Below, piece after piece: positions 34,202-43,327 of a DNA stretch of 58,346 bases. Made by a program: the position numbers and the translations under genes. Position 1 is the stretch's first letter; the number at the start of each line of letters is the position of its first letter. Under the pieces are notes generated by a model that searched no databases, was not told the origin of the DNA, and worked only from the letters and a program-made list of their open reading frames with translations. The DNA is from Bradyrhizobium valentinum (GTDB lineage: Bacteria > Pseudomonadota > Alphaproteobacteria > Rhizobiales > Xanthobacteraceae), in contig NZ_LLXX01000148.1 of assembly GCF_001440405.1 (NCBI RefSeq), positions 1 to 58,346 on the forward strand, read 5' to 3'.

Positions 34202-37200
34202 TTATCCGTGCAGGATGGCGGCGCGCGCCCGCTTGAGGTCAGCCGTTTCGGCCCCTTCGTCAAACGAGCGACAGATCGGTTCTAGCAACGCGCGCGCCTC
34301 ATCAGACCTTCCTTGCGTCCGCCAGAGTTCTGCAAGGCTGATGGCGGCACGCAATTCCAGGGACCTAGCACTTTGACCGCGCGCCACTTCAATAGATTTC
34401 TTAAGATGGGACTCGGCTTCGCTTACCTTCGAGGGGTTGAGTGCCAGAAGAATTTGCGCTCTTTGCCGATGCAATTCTGCTTCCCATGATCTGCCTGTCA
34501 CGTCACCAACACTGGCCAAGACCCCATCGACAATCGATAGCGCGCGTTCATTTTCGCCGGCCCTGGCGTGCATGTCCGCCAGCCAGCTATCCATCATCTG
34601 AAGCATGAAACCGAGGCCATTGCGCCGCGCTTCGTCGATTCCCATTGCTATTTCGGCTCGGGCCTCTGTAAGTCGACCTAGCTCTCCGAGAGCCCGGCCT
34701 CGCGATATTCTCGACAAGATCACATACAGCGAAAACCGCTGTTCTTGTGACATTTCGAAGCTTTTTTCGGCGCTTTCGAAGGCGCGAGCGGAATCCCCGC
34801 GCAGGAGGTGCACAACGGAAGTCATGTAATGAGCGAACGCTTGCGTGTATGGGTGACCAAGATCTTGAGCCAATGCGAGCGCTTCCGAAACACGCAAAAG
34901 CGCTTGATCGGGATGGCCCAGGAACCATAAGTCCCAAGACAAGAGCAGAAGTGAAGCCACTTGGGGCTCAACCATGTAAAGGCCGGATAGCGGCTGTTTT
35001 TCTTTGCCGCTTGAAAGCTTGATTGTCTCCTCGAAATGGTTCGCTGATAACTGGAAGTCGCCGATAGTCAATAGCGTGCTGCCCATCACTCTATGAGCCA
35101 CCATTAGCAGCACGGGGTCGGACAACGCTTGCGACCGCGACAGAAACTCCTCGGCCATTGGGAGCGCCTCGTCATGCCGCGCGCACATCCAGGAGTGCAT
35201 ACACAATCCATACAGAGCTTGGAAATATTCGGGGATGTCCCCAAGTTGCAGACATAAGGCGCGCGCCCGAGAAAACGCTTCGCAGGTTTCCGCGGAGGCA
35301 TACCCATGAACAGCGATAAGCGGTATCCCCAATGCCAATTGAATGTCGATCTCATGCTTGGTCCGCTCGGGCGTTTCGGGCAAAGCGCTCAGAAGCTGAA
35401 GAGCCTTTCGAAAACTAGCAATCGCTTCAACGTTGGCTGAATGCGCGAGCGCGCGTTGCCCAGACTCAAACCAAGAACGAATGGCCAGTTGGTGGTTGCC
35501 TGCTTCTTGATAGTGATAGGCCAGGACTTCGGGTTGACTTTCGGCGAGCTCCGGGAAGTCATGCTTTAAGATCGCCGCGATGTCCGCATGGATCTGCTGC
35601 CTCTTACCTCTAAGCAAAGAGTCGTAAATTGCATCACGCAACAACACATGCTTGAAAGCAAAGCGGACGAAAGGCGAAATGTCGACTCGGTGGATGATGT
35701 CGGCCTGCTCGAGCAGCGAGAGGGCCGACAGCATATCGTCTTCGTCTACTTGCGATGCAGCCGACAAGAGATCATAGGAGAACTCGCGTCCAATCACGGC
35801 TGCTATCTGTGCAAGTCTGCGACTCGGCGCGACGCGGTCAAGCCGCTCCATAAATGCGTCACTCAGCGTGTCCGGAACCCTGAGCGTTTCTGGTCGCGCT
35901 GCGCGCTCGAAAGTACCTCGAGTCCGCAAAGGCGCGCCTAGCATACTGTTTGTCAATTCCTCGATGAAGAGCGGGACGCCATCGGCCTTTTCGATAATCT
36001 GGTCAAGCAGCGGTTGAGGCATACTCTCGCCCCTCAAGAGATCTCGGATCATCGCCTTCACTTCGGCGTGTGACAATCGAGTGAGCGAGTGTACGGTGGC
36101 GTTCGCATGAGTGATCCACGTGGGACGGAATTCAGGTCGGCACGACACAATAAGCAGCACCCGGGCGTGGTGAATCCGGCTGATAATCAGTTCAAGCAGC
36201 TCAAGCGTCGATGGATCTAGCCAGTGCGCATCCTCGAAGATGCAGACCGTGGGGCGTTGGACAGAAAACGCCAAGAGCATGTCGACGAGCGTGCTTATCG
36301 TCCTGTTCTTTATTTGTTGTGGCGTAAGGTCAGCAAATTCGAGGTGATTTTCCAAGGGGATTGACAACAGTTTGGCAATCAGTAGGACCGCCTCTTTGGA
36401 ACTATATGTTGAGCGCGGAAGGTAAGCCTTGAGCTTGGCAAGCTTGTCTGCGTCGGCTTCACGAGCTGTTATTTGGGCCGCTTGTTCGATCTGCTCGATC
36501 ACCGGAACGAACGCGCTCTGACTATGATAAGGCGAGCCCTGATGGTGTACCCAGACGCGCGGTTCCTGCTGAATATGCAACTTCAATTCGTGAAGGAGCC
36601 TTGATTTTCCCACTCCGGGAATACCCGAAAGGAACACGACCTGGCCGTCACCCTCTTTCGCTTTCTGCCACCTATCGAGCAGCAAGCTTAGTTCGCTTGA
36701 GCGGCCAATGAGCGGAGTAAGCGAGCCCGCATGCGCAGCCTCGAAGCGGCTAGCTGTACTTTTTGCCGAGATCACACGGTAGACATGAAGGGGTTCAGTT
36801 ACACCTTTGAGCTCCTGAAGGCCGAGGTCCTGGAAATCAAAAGCTGACGATACAAGACGCCTCGTCGATTCCGAGATGATTACCGTGTTGCCAGCGGCAA
36901 GGGTCTGTAGACGCGCGGCAATATTCGGCGTCTCGCCCACCGCGTCCATCGACCACGTGCCACTGTCTCCAATTTCACCGACAACAACCGGGCCCGAGGA
37001 AACACCCACTCGACAAGTCAGGGTTGCGGGCCCTGAAATCTTTGGAACTCCGGTGACAATCTCCAGGGCGGCATGAATAGCACGAGCGGCGTCGTCCTCG
37101 TGTGCATAGGGCCAACCGAAAAATGCCATCGCACCATCGCCGAAATAGCGGGCGACCTCGCCTCCATAGCGCCTAATCGCCGTGCTGCACGCCCCTCGAT

Positions 37201-37552
37201 ACGCATCAATGAGTTTTTGGAGATCCTCAGGATCCAACTTTTCCGAGAGCTGCGTAGATCCCACCAGATCACTGAACAGCACTGTGATCTGACGGAATTC
37301 AGCTTCGCGATGTTGTACAAGCGAGGGTCGCCCCGTTGCTGCGCCGGCGGGTTGGCGCGCTGCCCTCAAAGCTTCAATGGCCCTGAGCAGCTTCTTGCGG
37401 TGACCTAAAGAGGATACTCCAAGCTTTTTGAGATCATCGTCCGTCAATTCCGGAAGGAAGGAGTATTCGATATTGTTTTCTTCGAATCTATCGGCGTACT
37501 GGCCTAGACCATGTCTAGCCAGCCACTCGGCTAACTCGGTTGACTTCGTCAT
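34202..37552 (-). CDS. SAM domain-adenylate cyclase-AAA-TPR regulatory protein, 1116 aa
   Basis: N-terminal SAM domain (residues 5-64: LAEWLARHGLGQYADRFEEN), then a class III nucleotide cyclase domain (about 88-265) with metal aspartates in VLFSDLVGSTQLSEKL and RYFGDGAMAFFGWP. An ATPase/NTPase domain follows from about residue 280 with Walker A LSGIPGVGKSRLL and Walker B-like CIFEDAHWLDP, and TPR-like helical repeats fill the C-terminal half to the end. The family is large in rhizobia; it links cyclic nucleotide synthesis to an STAND-like ATPase sensor. The gene has lower GC and fewer antisense open frames than its neighbours, which suggests a different history. ATG 37552 is the only sensible start. 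Confidence 0.9.
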   Translation of the reverse strand: MTKSTELAEWLARHGLGQYADRFEENNIEYSFLPELTDDDLKKLGVSSLGHRKKLLRAIEALRAARQPAGAATGRPSLVQHREAEFRQITVLFSDLVGSTQLSEKLDPEDLQKLIDAYRGACSTAIRRYGGEVARYFGDGAMAFFGWPYAHEDDAARAIHAALEIVTGVPKISGPATLTCRVGVSSGPVVVGEIGDSGTWSMDAVGETPNIAARLQTLAAGNTVIISESTRRLVSSAFDFQDLGLQELKGVTEPLHVYRVISAKSTASRFEAAHAGSLTPLIGRSSELSLLLDRWQKAKEGDGQVVFLSGIPGVGKSRLLHELKLHIQQEPRVWVHHQGSPYHSQSAFVPVIEQIEQAAQITAREADADKLAKLKAYLPRSTYSSKEAVLLIAKLLSIPLENHLEFADLTPQQIKNRTISTLVDMLLAFSVQRPTVCIFEDAHWLDPSTLELLELIISRIHHARVLLIVSCRPEFRPTWITHANATVHSLTRLSHAEVKAMIRDLLRGESMPQPLLDQIIEKADGVPLFIEELTNSMLGAPLRTRGTFERAARPETLRVPDTLSDAFMERLDRVAPSRRLAQIAAVIGREFSYDLLSAASQVDEDDMLSALSLLEQADIIHRVDISPFVRFAFKHVLLRDAIYDSLLRGKRQQIHADIAAILKHDFPELAESQPEVLAYHYQEAGNHQLAIRSWFESGQRALAHSANVEAIASFRKALQLLSALPETPERTKHEIDIQLALGIPLIAVHGYASAETCEAFSRARALCLQLGDIPEYFQALYGLCMHSWMCARHDEALPMAEEFLSRSQALSDPVLLMVAHRVMGSTLLTIGDFQLSANHFEETIKLSSGKEKQPLSGLYMVEPQVASLLLLSWDLWFLGHPDQALLRVSEALALAQDLGHPYTQAFAHYMTSVVHLLRGDSARAFESAEKSFEMSQEQRFSLYVILSRISRGRALGELGRLTEARAEIAMGIDEARRNGLGFMLQMMDSWLADMHARAGENERALSIVDGVLASVGDVTGRSWEAELHRQRAQILLALNPSKVSEAESHLKKSIEVARGQSARSLELRAAISLAELWRTQGRSDEARALLEPICRSFDEGAETADLKRARAAILHG

Positions 37553-37964
37553 CGCAGCGCCCCGAGCCGGGCTTGAGACTCACTATGCGATTACCGTTGT
37601 GCTTTCGATCAGAGCATCTTTCCTGCAAACGATAACACATTAGGGTTCTTTTGTCTGCCGATATCACAGAGGTGATGGGCTGGGTTGGAAACATCGTCAT
37701 CGGTGCGTCACGCGTGGCCATGGCGGGAGGCACAATGCCGAGGTCGCGGTACATGTCGCAGAAGGGTGCGGATCACCAACTGAAGCCTGGCGCGACGATA
37801 CCAACGCCAGTGCTTACCACGCTTACCATGACAGTTCCTCGTGAGGAGGAGTCATGCAGACTCGTCCTTTGAAATCGCAACCGCATATCGGAGGTGCCAA
37901 GGCCCGTATTGTTTCTCGTGCCCCACGCTGTGCCAAAACTGCGATGACTATCGCGCCATTCTGC
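37553..37964. other. intergenic stretch with a possible small cysteine-rich frame
   Basis: It presumably includes the promoter of the cyclase gene. No ordinary gene is supported. On the plus strand a frame from GTG at 37841 to TGA at 38015-38017 (58 codons) encodes a cysteine-rich C-terminal part, CQGPYCFSCPTLCQNCDDYR, followed by AILLMPPAEPRAFHRAM. It overlaps the end of the downstream minus-strand gene. There is no ribosome binding site at the GTG, although GAGGAGGAGTC lies just after it before an out-of-frame ATG. It may be a remnant. Confidence 0.35.
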
Positions 37965-38867
37965 TCATGCCGCCGGCCGAGCCCCGCGCCTTTCATCGTG
38001 CGATGGACATGAACTGAGATGGTACGGGAGCGCCTCTCTGAGCGCCTGCTCAAGCTCGTCAAGCATCTCCGCCTCGGATTTGAGAAGCTCGTGATTATAT
38101 CCCTCCGCTAGGATTAATGCTGATTGGTACGTCTCCCGAACGACCTTGATACGGTCATCCGCAGGAAGGGAGGCGACGAACTCGATTGTCTCTTCGACGT
38201 GCGCGGCCTCGCTTCCGAGTGAGCTGTGACTTCTGAGGAAGCGGGTCGCATCAATGCCGTCCGGGCACATTGCCTGCACCTTCTCGATATCGGTCTTCTG
38301 CTTGAGCGCGGCAATGCGCTCCAGGCAGTACGAATAGCCGATGCAGCCGATCGGGTAGTCCTCGACGCAGAGATCGTCGAAGCGCTTGCAGAGCGGCTTG
38401 ATCCCCTCGGGAATGTAACTGGCAACGAGACGCTCGGCAGGCAGACCCAACGCGCGCAGATCCTTGAGCGCGAGCCGATCGTGACCGGTCTCCTCGCGCG
38501 CACGCTCTTCAAGATAGGCCGCGACCTCCGGCCTCCCTAATTCCTCGAATCGCGCAGCGGCGCGTCGGAGATTTCGAGGCGTATCGACGGACGTATGATA
38601 GGCGCCGACCAACGCGACGGCATAGCCGACAAGCGTCGGCTCCGGTCGCGCCAGGCGCTGTTCAATTTCGGCAAAGCCGAGATTGATCGCGCCATCGAGC
38701 AGACCGACCGTGCTGCCCGTCGAGCCCACGCCCGTCATCGGCGCTGCGAATGGATCTGTGTCTTCCTTCGTGCCGCTCCGGGTGTGAAACCAGACCTCTC
38801 CCGACTCGCGAGCGATGATCGAAATATCGGCCGTGACGCTGACCCACTCCAAGACTGACCGTGCCAT
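37965..38867 (-). CDS. heme-oxygenase-like (diiron oxidase-type) protein
   Basis: The 300-residue protein is mostly helical from residue 60. It has the paired metal-ligand patterns expected of TENA/PqqC/heme-oxygenase-like enzymes: LEERAREETGHDRLALKDL (Glu and His three residues apart) and GSEAAHVEETIEFV. I infer membership of the iron-containing redox enzyme (HDO) group, whose members use a diiron site to oxidise or cleave small or peptide substrates. The first 55 residues (ADISIIARESGEVWFHTRSG) form a beta-like extension. GGGAGG precedes the ATG. The Tat-exported protein gene lies 126 bases upstream on the same strand and may be a partner. Confidence 0.7.
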   Translation of the reverse strand: MARSVLEWVSVTADISIIARESGEVWFHTRSGTKEDTDPFAAPMTGVGSTGSTVGLLDGAINLGFAEIEQRLARPEPTLVGYAVALVGAYHTSVDTPRNLRRAAARFEELGRPEVAAYLEERAREETGHDRLALKDLRALGLPAERLVASYIPEGIKPLCKRFDDLCVEDYPIGCIGYSYCLERIAALKQKTDIEKVQAMCPDGIDATRFLRSHSSLGSEAAHVEETIEFVASLPADDRIKVVRETYQSALILAEGYNHELLKSEAEMLDELEQALREALPYHLSSCPSHDERRGARPAA

Positions 38868-38993
38868 TCGAAACCTCCCGTTTTTCGATCGCTCGCCCGC
38901 GCTCGTTTCTTGGAGGATGCGTTTTGCTATGGAGCCCGAGCTCGCTTCAAGCTATAGACACACCGCCTCGCCTCAAATCGAGTCGCGACAGCG

Positions 38994-39518
38994 CTAGATC
39001 CCGTTCGGCGTAGCGGCCATTAGCAACTTGGCGTTTTCGAGAAGATCTCCCACTTGGCGCGAACGATTCGGCAGCACGAAGACTATTTGATCGTCGTTGT
39101 CGGCTTCCCAGCCGGCATCGTACTCGTCTTCCGTGATCACAATGGGGCTCGCCAAATTGATGGGGTGCAACGGGAGGTTTTGGAGCGCTGTTTGGGCGGC
39201 AGCCATGCGTTGAACATACGACCCCTTGAGCAGCGAGTCCCTGAAACCATTAGGCTGATCCTCCTTCCACGCCCTAACGATCAAGCCCGCGAGTTCATCA
39301 TTTTGGTACGAAACGTCAGCCACTTTCACGTCAGCAGGGTTAGCAACGCTGCTGCCGGCCTTGCGTTTCCAAATTCCTCGGCCACCTGGATGACCGTGAG
39401 CCATCGGGTTAGGTGCTGCGCTCGCTGCTACCGGAATCATTGCACCGCTGGCGGCTCCTGCCAGGAAAAAACGTCGATTGAAGCCGGAATTCGATTGCGA
39501 CTTGGTGTGCGAGGCCAT
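38994..39518 (-). CDS. Tat-exported protein with a nitrile-hydratase-leader-like domain
   Basis: The 174-residue product has a twin-arginine signal (FNRRFFLAGAASGAMIPVAA, probable cleavage after ASAAP) and then, after a Gly/His-rich linker (MAHGHPGGRGIW), a domain with ELAGLIVRAWKEDQ, FRDSLLKGSYV, PIVITEDEY and DDQIVFVLPNRSR. The pattern of tryptophan helix, FR-x-x-LL, acidic stretch and final VLP resembles the leader domain of nitrile hydratase-like RiPP precursors (NHLP) and the nitrile hydratase alpha subunit. This is an inference by eye. GGGAGGG precedes the ATG at 39518. Only about 20 residues follow VLPN. The neighbouring HDO-like enzyme could act on it. Confidence 0.6.
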   Translation of the reverse strand: MASHTKSQSNSGFNRRFFLAGAASGAMIPVAASAAPNPMAHGHPGGRGIWKRKAGSSVANPADVKVADVSYQNDELAGLIVRAWKEDQPNGFRDSLLKGSYVQRMAAAQTALQNLPLHPINLASPIVITEDEYDAGWEADNDDQIVFVLPNRSRQVGDLLENAKLLMAATPNGI

Positions 39519-40228
39519 GATCAATCCCTCCCTGCTGAAATCAGTTCGGTGTCTTACCGCCGCAACCTCCAATTTTAGTTGTAAGATTTCGTCCTGACAA
39601 GCTGCTGCAACACTGCCAAAATAGACCCCACAAACCGCGGATTACATGGGCGCGAAGAATTTATGAGTACTCCCTAATTGCCCCATTGAAGCCTCCAAAC
39701 TGAGGCTCGCCGCCGTGCCGCTGGTCTCAAGGCACGGCGGAGTTCACGCGCGTTACGCGTGCTGCCGAGTGCACCGGGAAGGGAAGACCCTGCGCGCATA
39801 AGCTGGCCGGCTGGCGCCGGTACGCCCCTTGCCGCTTCTTGCAAACGGCATGAAACTTCGACCCGCCCCGCAGCCGGCCGGCGGATTCGTACTTTGCCCT
39901 CCCCTAACAGTTGGATGCGACCCTTGCTGAGTAGATTTATGTCGATTGCCTTGCGCACGGTCTGCGGACGGAAACGCCGATTGCTCGTCTGCGATTGCAG
40001 ATATTTATCGTTGTTTGTCGTCCCAACCTTGATCGAATGTCGCTTCTCGCACGCGGCGGTTTTGCGCATCGCAGCCCGATTGAACGGTGTGTCGTGGCAA
40101 TCTTGACGGTCGACCGCCGTTCAGACGAGAAACGTCTCCCTAGCCGAGCGATTGCGAGCATTGCCCCCGGCCCTTCTGCATGTTACGCGGGGCCGTTTCG
40201 CCCCTCGAAGAGGTTTGGGAAAGCGCAC
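39519..40228. other. long intergenic stretch before rpe
   Basis: About 700 bases with no supported gene. Open frames of 115-131 codons on both strands lack ribosome binding sites, family similarity and normal composition. A ten-base-pair hairpin CCGCCGTGCC/GGCACGGCGG lies at 39710-39740. The AT-richer part at 39920-40060 may hold the rpe promoter. Confidence 0.5.
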
Positions 40229-40930
40229 ATGTCCCAGCAATTTGCGTCGCGTCCCCTGGTCATCGCGCCGTCGATCCTGGCGGCGGATTTCGCCAAGCTC
40301 GGCGAGGAAGTCCGCGCCGTGGACGCGGCCGGCGCCGACTGGATCCATCTCGACGTGATGGACGGGCACTTCGTGCCCAACATTTCCTACGGCCCCGACG
40401 TCATCAAGGCGATGCGCCCGCACACCAAGAAAATCTTTGACGCCCATCTGATGATCTCGCCCTGCGACCCCTATCTCGAGGCGTTTGCCAAAGCCGGCTG
40501 CGATCACATCACCGTCCATGCCGAGGCCGGCCCGCACCTGCATCGCTCGCTGCAGGCGATCCGCGCGCTCGGCAAGAAGGCCGGCGTCTCGCTCAACCCG
40601 GGCACGCCGGTGAGCGCGATCGAATATGTCATCGACCTGATCGATCTCGTGCTTGTCATGTCGGTCAATCCCGGCTTCGGCGGCCAGGCCTTCATCAAGT
40701 CCGCGCTCGGCAAAGTCAGCGATGTCAGGGCGATGGCCGCGGGACGCCCGATCGACATCGAGGTCGACGGCGGCGTCGCGCCCGATGTTGCCGGACAGCT
40801 CGCTGCCGCCGGCGCGAATGCGCTGGTCGCAGGCTCGGCAGTATTCAAGGGCGGCACATTGGAAGCCTACAAGGCCAACATTTCCGCGATCCGCAACGCG
40901 GCGGCGCTGGCGCGCGGCGAAGCGATCTGA
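40229..40930 (+). CDS. rpe: ribulose-phosphate 3-epimerase
   Basis: The 233-residue TIM-barrel enzyme interconverts ribulose 5-phosphate and xylulose 5-phosphate in the pentose phosphate and Calvin pathways. The family motifs are all present: VIAPSILAADFAKLGEEV, ADWIHLDVMDGHFVPN (with catalytic Asp), FDAHLMISPCDPYLEAF, VLVMSVNPGFGGQAF and IDIEVDGGVAPD (catalytic Asp). The ATG at 40229 begins MSQQFASRPLVIAPS, matching family length; open frame upstream is not similar to anything. GGGAAAG precedes it. Confidence 0.95.
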   Translation: MSQQFASRPLVIAPSILAADFAKLGEEVRAVDAAGADWIHLDVMDGHFVPNISYGPDVIKAMRPHTKKIFDAHLMISPCDPYLEAFAKAGCDHITVHAEAGPHLHRSLQAIRALGKKAGVSLNPGTPVSAIEYVIDLIDLVLVMSVNPGFGGQAFIKSALGKVSDVRAMAAGRPIDIEVDGGVAPDVAGQLAAAGANALVAGSAVFKGGTLEAYKANISAIRNAAALARGEAI

Positions 40931-41092
40931 CGCGGATCTGGAACGCGTGCGTCGTCGAAACACCGGGTAAGAAAGCCACACTAGGCGTGTAGCGGCCATG
41001 GAACCTGAAAGTCCATGCTCCGGCCACAAAACTTCACGCATCTCGCCATAAAGGCAGATCAGCATCCCGCCTTCCACGGATGGGACGAAAAT

Positions 41093-41482
41093 ATGATCAA
41101 GGCCTTCATCACCGCCGCATTGCTCCTGCTACTTGCGCCCTCTGCCGCGCTCGCGCAGCGCGCAGGTGACGCCGCACTCGGCGCCGTGGCCGGCGCCGTC
41201 GTGCTCGGTCCGGTCGGGGCCGTTGCCGGCGCTTTCGTCGGCTATACGGCAGGTCCCTCGATATCGCGGTCGTGGGGACTGGAGGGCTCGCGCTCGTCGC
41301 GGCACCGCCGGCAGGCGTCGCGAGAGAGCGTGCGAGGCGCCAGGGCGGAAGCCGTCGGCTCCGCACCCGCGTCCAATTCCGCCGGCCAAGCCGAACGAAG
41401 TGGCCGCGTCACCAGCTATCCCGTGCCGAACCCGCCGCGTTCCGCCAAAACAGCGCTGCCGCCCGTCCAGACCCTCGACTGA
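41093..41482 (+). CDS. exported glycine-zipper small protein, 129 aa
   Basis: A signal peptide (MIKAFITAALLLLLAPSAAL, cleavage after ALAQ) is followed by a glycine-zipper segment, DAALGAVAGAVVLGPVGAVA with GAFVGYTAGPSISRSWG, and then a polar Arg/Ser-rich tail ending in ALPPVQTLD. Glycine-zipper segments insert into or associate with membranes, so the protein is likely periplasmic or outer-membrane associated. GGGACGAAAAT precedes the ATG at 41093. The family is a conserved hypothetical in this group; function is unknown. Confidence 0.7.
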   Translation: MIKAFITAALLLLLAPSAALAQRAGDAALGAVAGAVVLGPVGAVAGAFVGYTAGPSISRSWGLEGSRSSRHRRQASRESVRGARAEAVGSAPASNSAGQAERSGRVTSYPVPNPPRSAKTALPPVQTLD

Positions 41483-41505
41483 GCGCACCCGCCACCTGTT
41501 ATGCG

Positions 41506-41673
41506 CTATCCGCCGGCGCCACTGCCGGCAACCCGTGGGATCTTCATCAACAGCGGCACCGTGATGCCGGCGTGAGTCGCCGCCCACAGCGTCGCCATGC
41601 CGCCCCGGTGGACGCACTCGCCGATCGTAAAACCGTCCAGTTCCGCGCCGGGCGCGATTGCGGGGCTCGCCAT
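41506..41673 (-). pseudogene. truncated N-terminus of a Ser/Thr protein kinase
   Basis: Directly after the metallophosphoesterase gene (6 bases past its stop) an ATG at 41673 opens a 55-codon frame on the minus strand: MASPAIAPGAELDGFTIGEC, then VHRGGMATLWAATHAG and ITVPLLMKIPRV before a short non-matching tail and TAG at 41506-41508. The sequence corresponds to the glycine-rich loop (HRGGMATLW) and the lysine strand (LLMKIPR) of a protein kinase. Everything beyond subdomain II, including the HRD and DFG motifs, is missing. In related genomes a full kinase follows this phosphoesterase. This appears to be a deletion remnant. Confidence 0.7.
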
Positions 41674-41678
41674 CGCCG

Positions 41679-42419
41679 TCACCTTCCGACCAGCAGGCGA
41701 TCGGCCAGCCAGTGCGGCAGCCCGTTGGCGCGGATGCGGTCGGCGGCCGCTTCGACGTCATACGGCACGCGGCAATAGGTGATTTCGCGCGATGACGTAT
41801 CGAACATCGCAAACGCCGCAGCCGGGTCGCCGTCCCGCGGCTGCCCGACTGAGCCGAGAACGGCGAGCCAGCGCCGGCCACCGAGCAATTGCACCGGCAC
41901 ATCGGATGTCGGAACGAAGCTTGTCATCTTCGCCGCCGATGACATCGAATAGAGCGCCGGCCGGTGGATGTGCCCGCAGAAGGTGACGTGCGCATCGGTA
42001 GCCTCGAGGCTGCGCGCAGCATCCGGCGTATCGCGCACATAGTGCCATCGCGCGGGGTGCGATGCTTCCGAATGCACATAGAGGCGATCGTCCTCGCGCC
42101 GGATCAGCGGCAACTCGGCAAGAAAGCGCCGCTGCGCCACGCCGAGCCTGCCGCGGGTCCACTCGATCGCAGCCTGGGCCTCGGCGTTCATGGTCTCCGA
42201 CGGGGTGTTGATCGCCTGATCGTGGTTGCCGATCACGGCGATGGCGCCGTCATCGACCAGGCCCATCACGGTATCGACCGCCCATTCCGGATCGGCGCCA
42301 TAGCCGACGACATCGCCGAGGCAGACGATCCGTTCCGCGCCGCGGGCGCGCGCGACATCGAGGCACGCGCTGAACGCCTGCCGGTTGGCGTGGATATCCG
42401 CAAAAATGGCCAGCCGCAC
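41679..42419 (-). CDS. metallophosphoesterase (YfcE/diadenosine tetraphosphatase-like)
   Basis: The 246-residue protein carries the calcineurin-like phosphoesterase motifs: MRLAIFADIHANRQAF (Asp, His), IVCLGDVVGYGADPEW (Asp), AVIGNHDQA (Asn, His), YVHSEASH and THFCGHIHRP-type metal ligands (FCGHIHRP). The length and ligand order fit phosphodiesterases of the YfcE type. The substrate is not predictable. The gene is coupled to the truncated kinase at 41506-41673, which suggests that the ancestral pair was a phosphatase and kinase unit. Confidence 0.88.
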   Translation of the reverse strand: MRLAIFADIHANRQAFSACLDVARARGAERIVCLGDVVGYGADPEWAVDTVMGLVDDGAIAVIGNHDQAINTPSETMNAEAQAAIEWTRGRLGVAQRRFLAELPLIRREDDRLYVHSEASHPARWHYVRDTPDAARSLEATDAHVTFCGHIHRPALYSMSSAAKMTSFVPTSDVPVQLLGGRRWLAVLGSVGQPRDGDPAAAFAMFDTSSREITYCRVPYDVEAAADRIRANGLPHWLADRLLVGR

Positions 42420-42694
42420 GTGTTTCCTCCGTACCGTCCAGCATCGCGCCCGTGCCCGCGCTAGCGTTAATGGATATCAAACAACGGGCCGCCTGCGGCG
42501 TGCAATCGGTCCTGGCGCGCCTGCAGGCCGTCACGCTGATCGGACCTAGCCGGCGGGGCGATAATCCGATTCGAGCCCCTCGCTATCCTGAGCTGAGGGC
42601 GGGCTTTCCAGACATCATTTCTCAGTTTACCCCAATAGCAGACATCCGGGGGATTAAGGCAGAGGTCCGAAAGTGCCAACTGCCAACGGTAGAG

Positions 42695-43327
42695 TCACTG
42701 CTGCTTCACTTCGGGAATCGACCAGCGCCGTGCTTCCCAGATTGCAGTCCATTCGTCGTGACCGGGCATGCCCTTAACCTCAACGCGAATGATCACAAAA
42801 CCCCAATACTCATTGAACTGGTAAGTGTGGCGCACGTCCCACGACGGTTTCATGTCTGATCCAGTTACCGCTTGAAAAATCGAGGTCTCTTTTTCCCGAG
42901 TAATCCAACCTGGCCGATCTGTCGTGCCGAAGCCTTCGGGCATTTTTATAAAAGGGAAGTTAACCAGTCTCGGTCTTTGCAAGCTGGAAAGGTCAAACAC
43001 TTTGTGTGAGCCTACTATCGACCAACAAAAAATAATCGCAAGGCGACTGCCTCCGATTTTTGTGAACCTAACTGGGCTACTCTCGATGCCTTCCTCGATT
43101 TTGCAACCTACATGCTTGGCCGCAAGGATCAATCGGCTCGGCAACAAAGCTGGGTCCGATACTTCAAACTCCGTTCGTCCCTTAGCAAGATTGGACCACT
43201 CCCGGCTTGCCTCAATGCGGTCCCTCAGCTCGGGACTCATCTCCTCACCAAGGGCAAGGACGACTGGAGTGAATAGCAACGACCCGCCGACGAGAAGCCG
43301 GAGCAGAATAGCAACTAGGTTGGGCAA
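42695..43327 (-). CDS. exported hypothetical protein, 210 aa
   Basis: The protein has a signal peptide or N-terminal membrane segment (LVAILLRLLVGGSLLFTPVV) followed by a soluble domain with no motif I recognise. It has more aromatic and charged residues than neighbours (for example YQFNEYWGFVIIRVEVKG). The start is a TTG at 43327 with AAGGAG six bases upstream, a convincing non-ATG start. The gene and its surroundings have lower GC than the flanking genes, and short shared sequences lie on both sides. Function unknown. Confidence 0.6.
   Translation of the reverse strand: MPNLVAILLRLLVGGSLLFTPVVLALGEEMSPELRDRIEASREWSNLAKGRTEFEVSDPALLPSRLILAAKHVGCKIEEGIESSPVRFTKIGGSRLAIIFCWSIVGSHKVFDLSSLQRPRLVNFPFIKMPEGFGTTDRPGWITREKETSIFQAVTGSDMKPSWDVRHTYQFNEYWGFVIIRVEVKGMPGHDEWTAIWEARRWSIPEVKQQ

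Noticed and set aside
39674..40106. Overlapping 115-131 codon frames on both strands in the gap before rpe
   Set aside because: No ribosome binding site, Arg/Ala-rich composition and no family pattern on either strand.
42555..42595. Possible tRNA fragment around GATTCGAGCCCC
   Set aside because: The T-loop-like sequence has no five-base stem and no other tRNA arms nearby.
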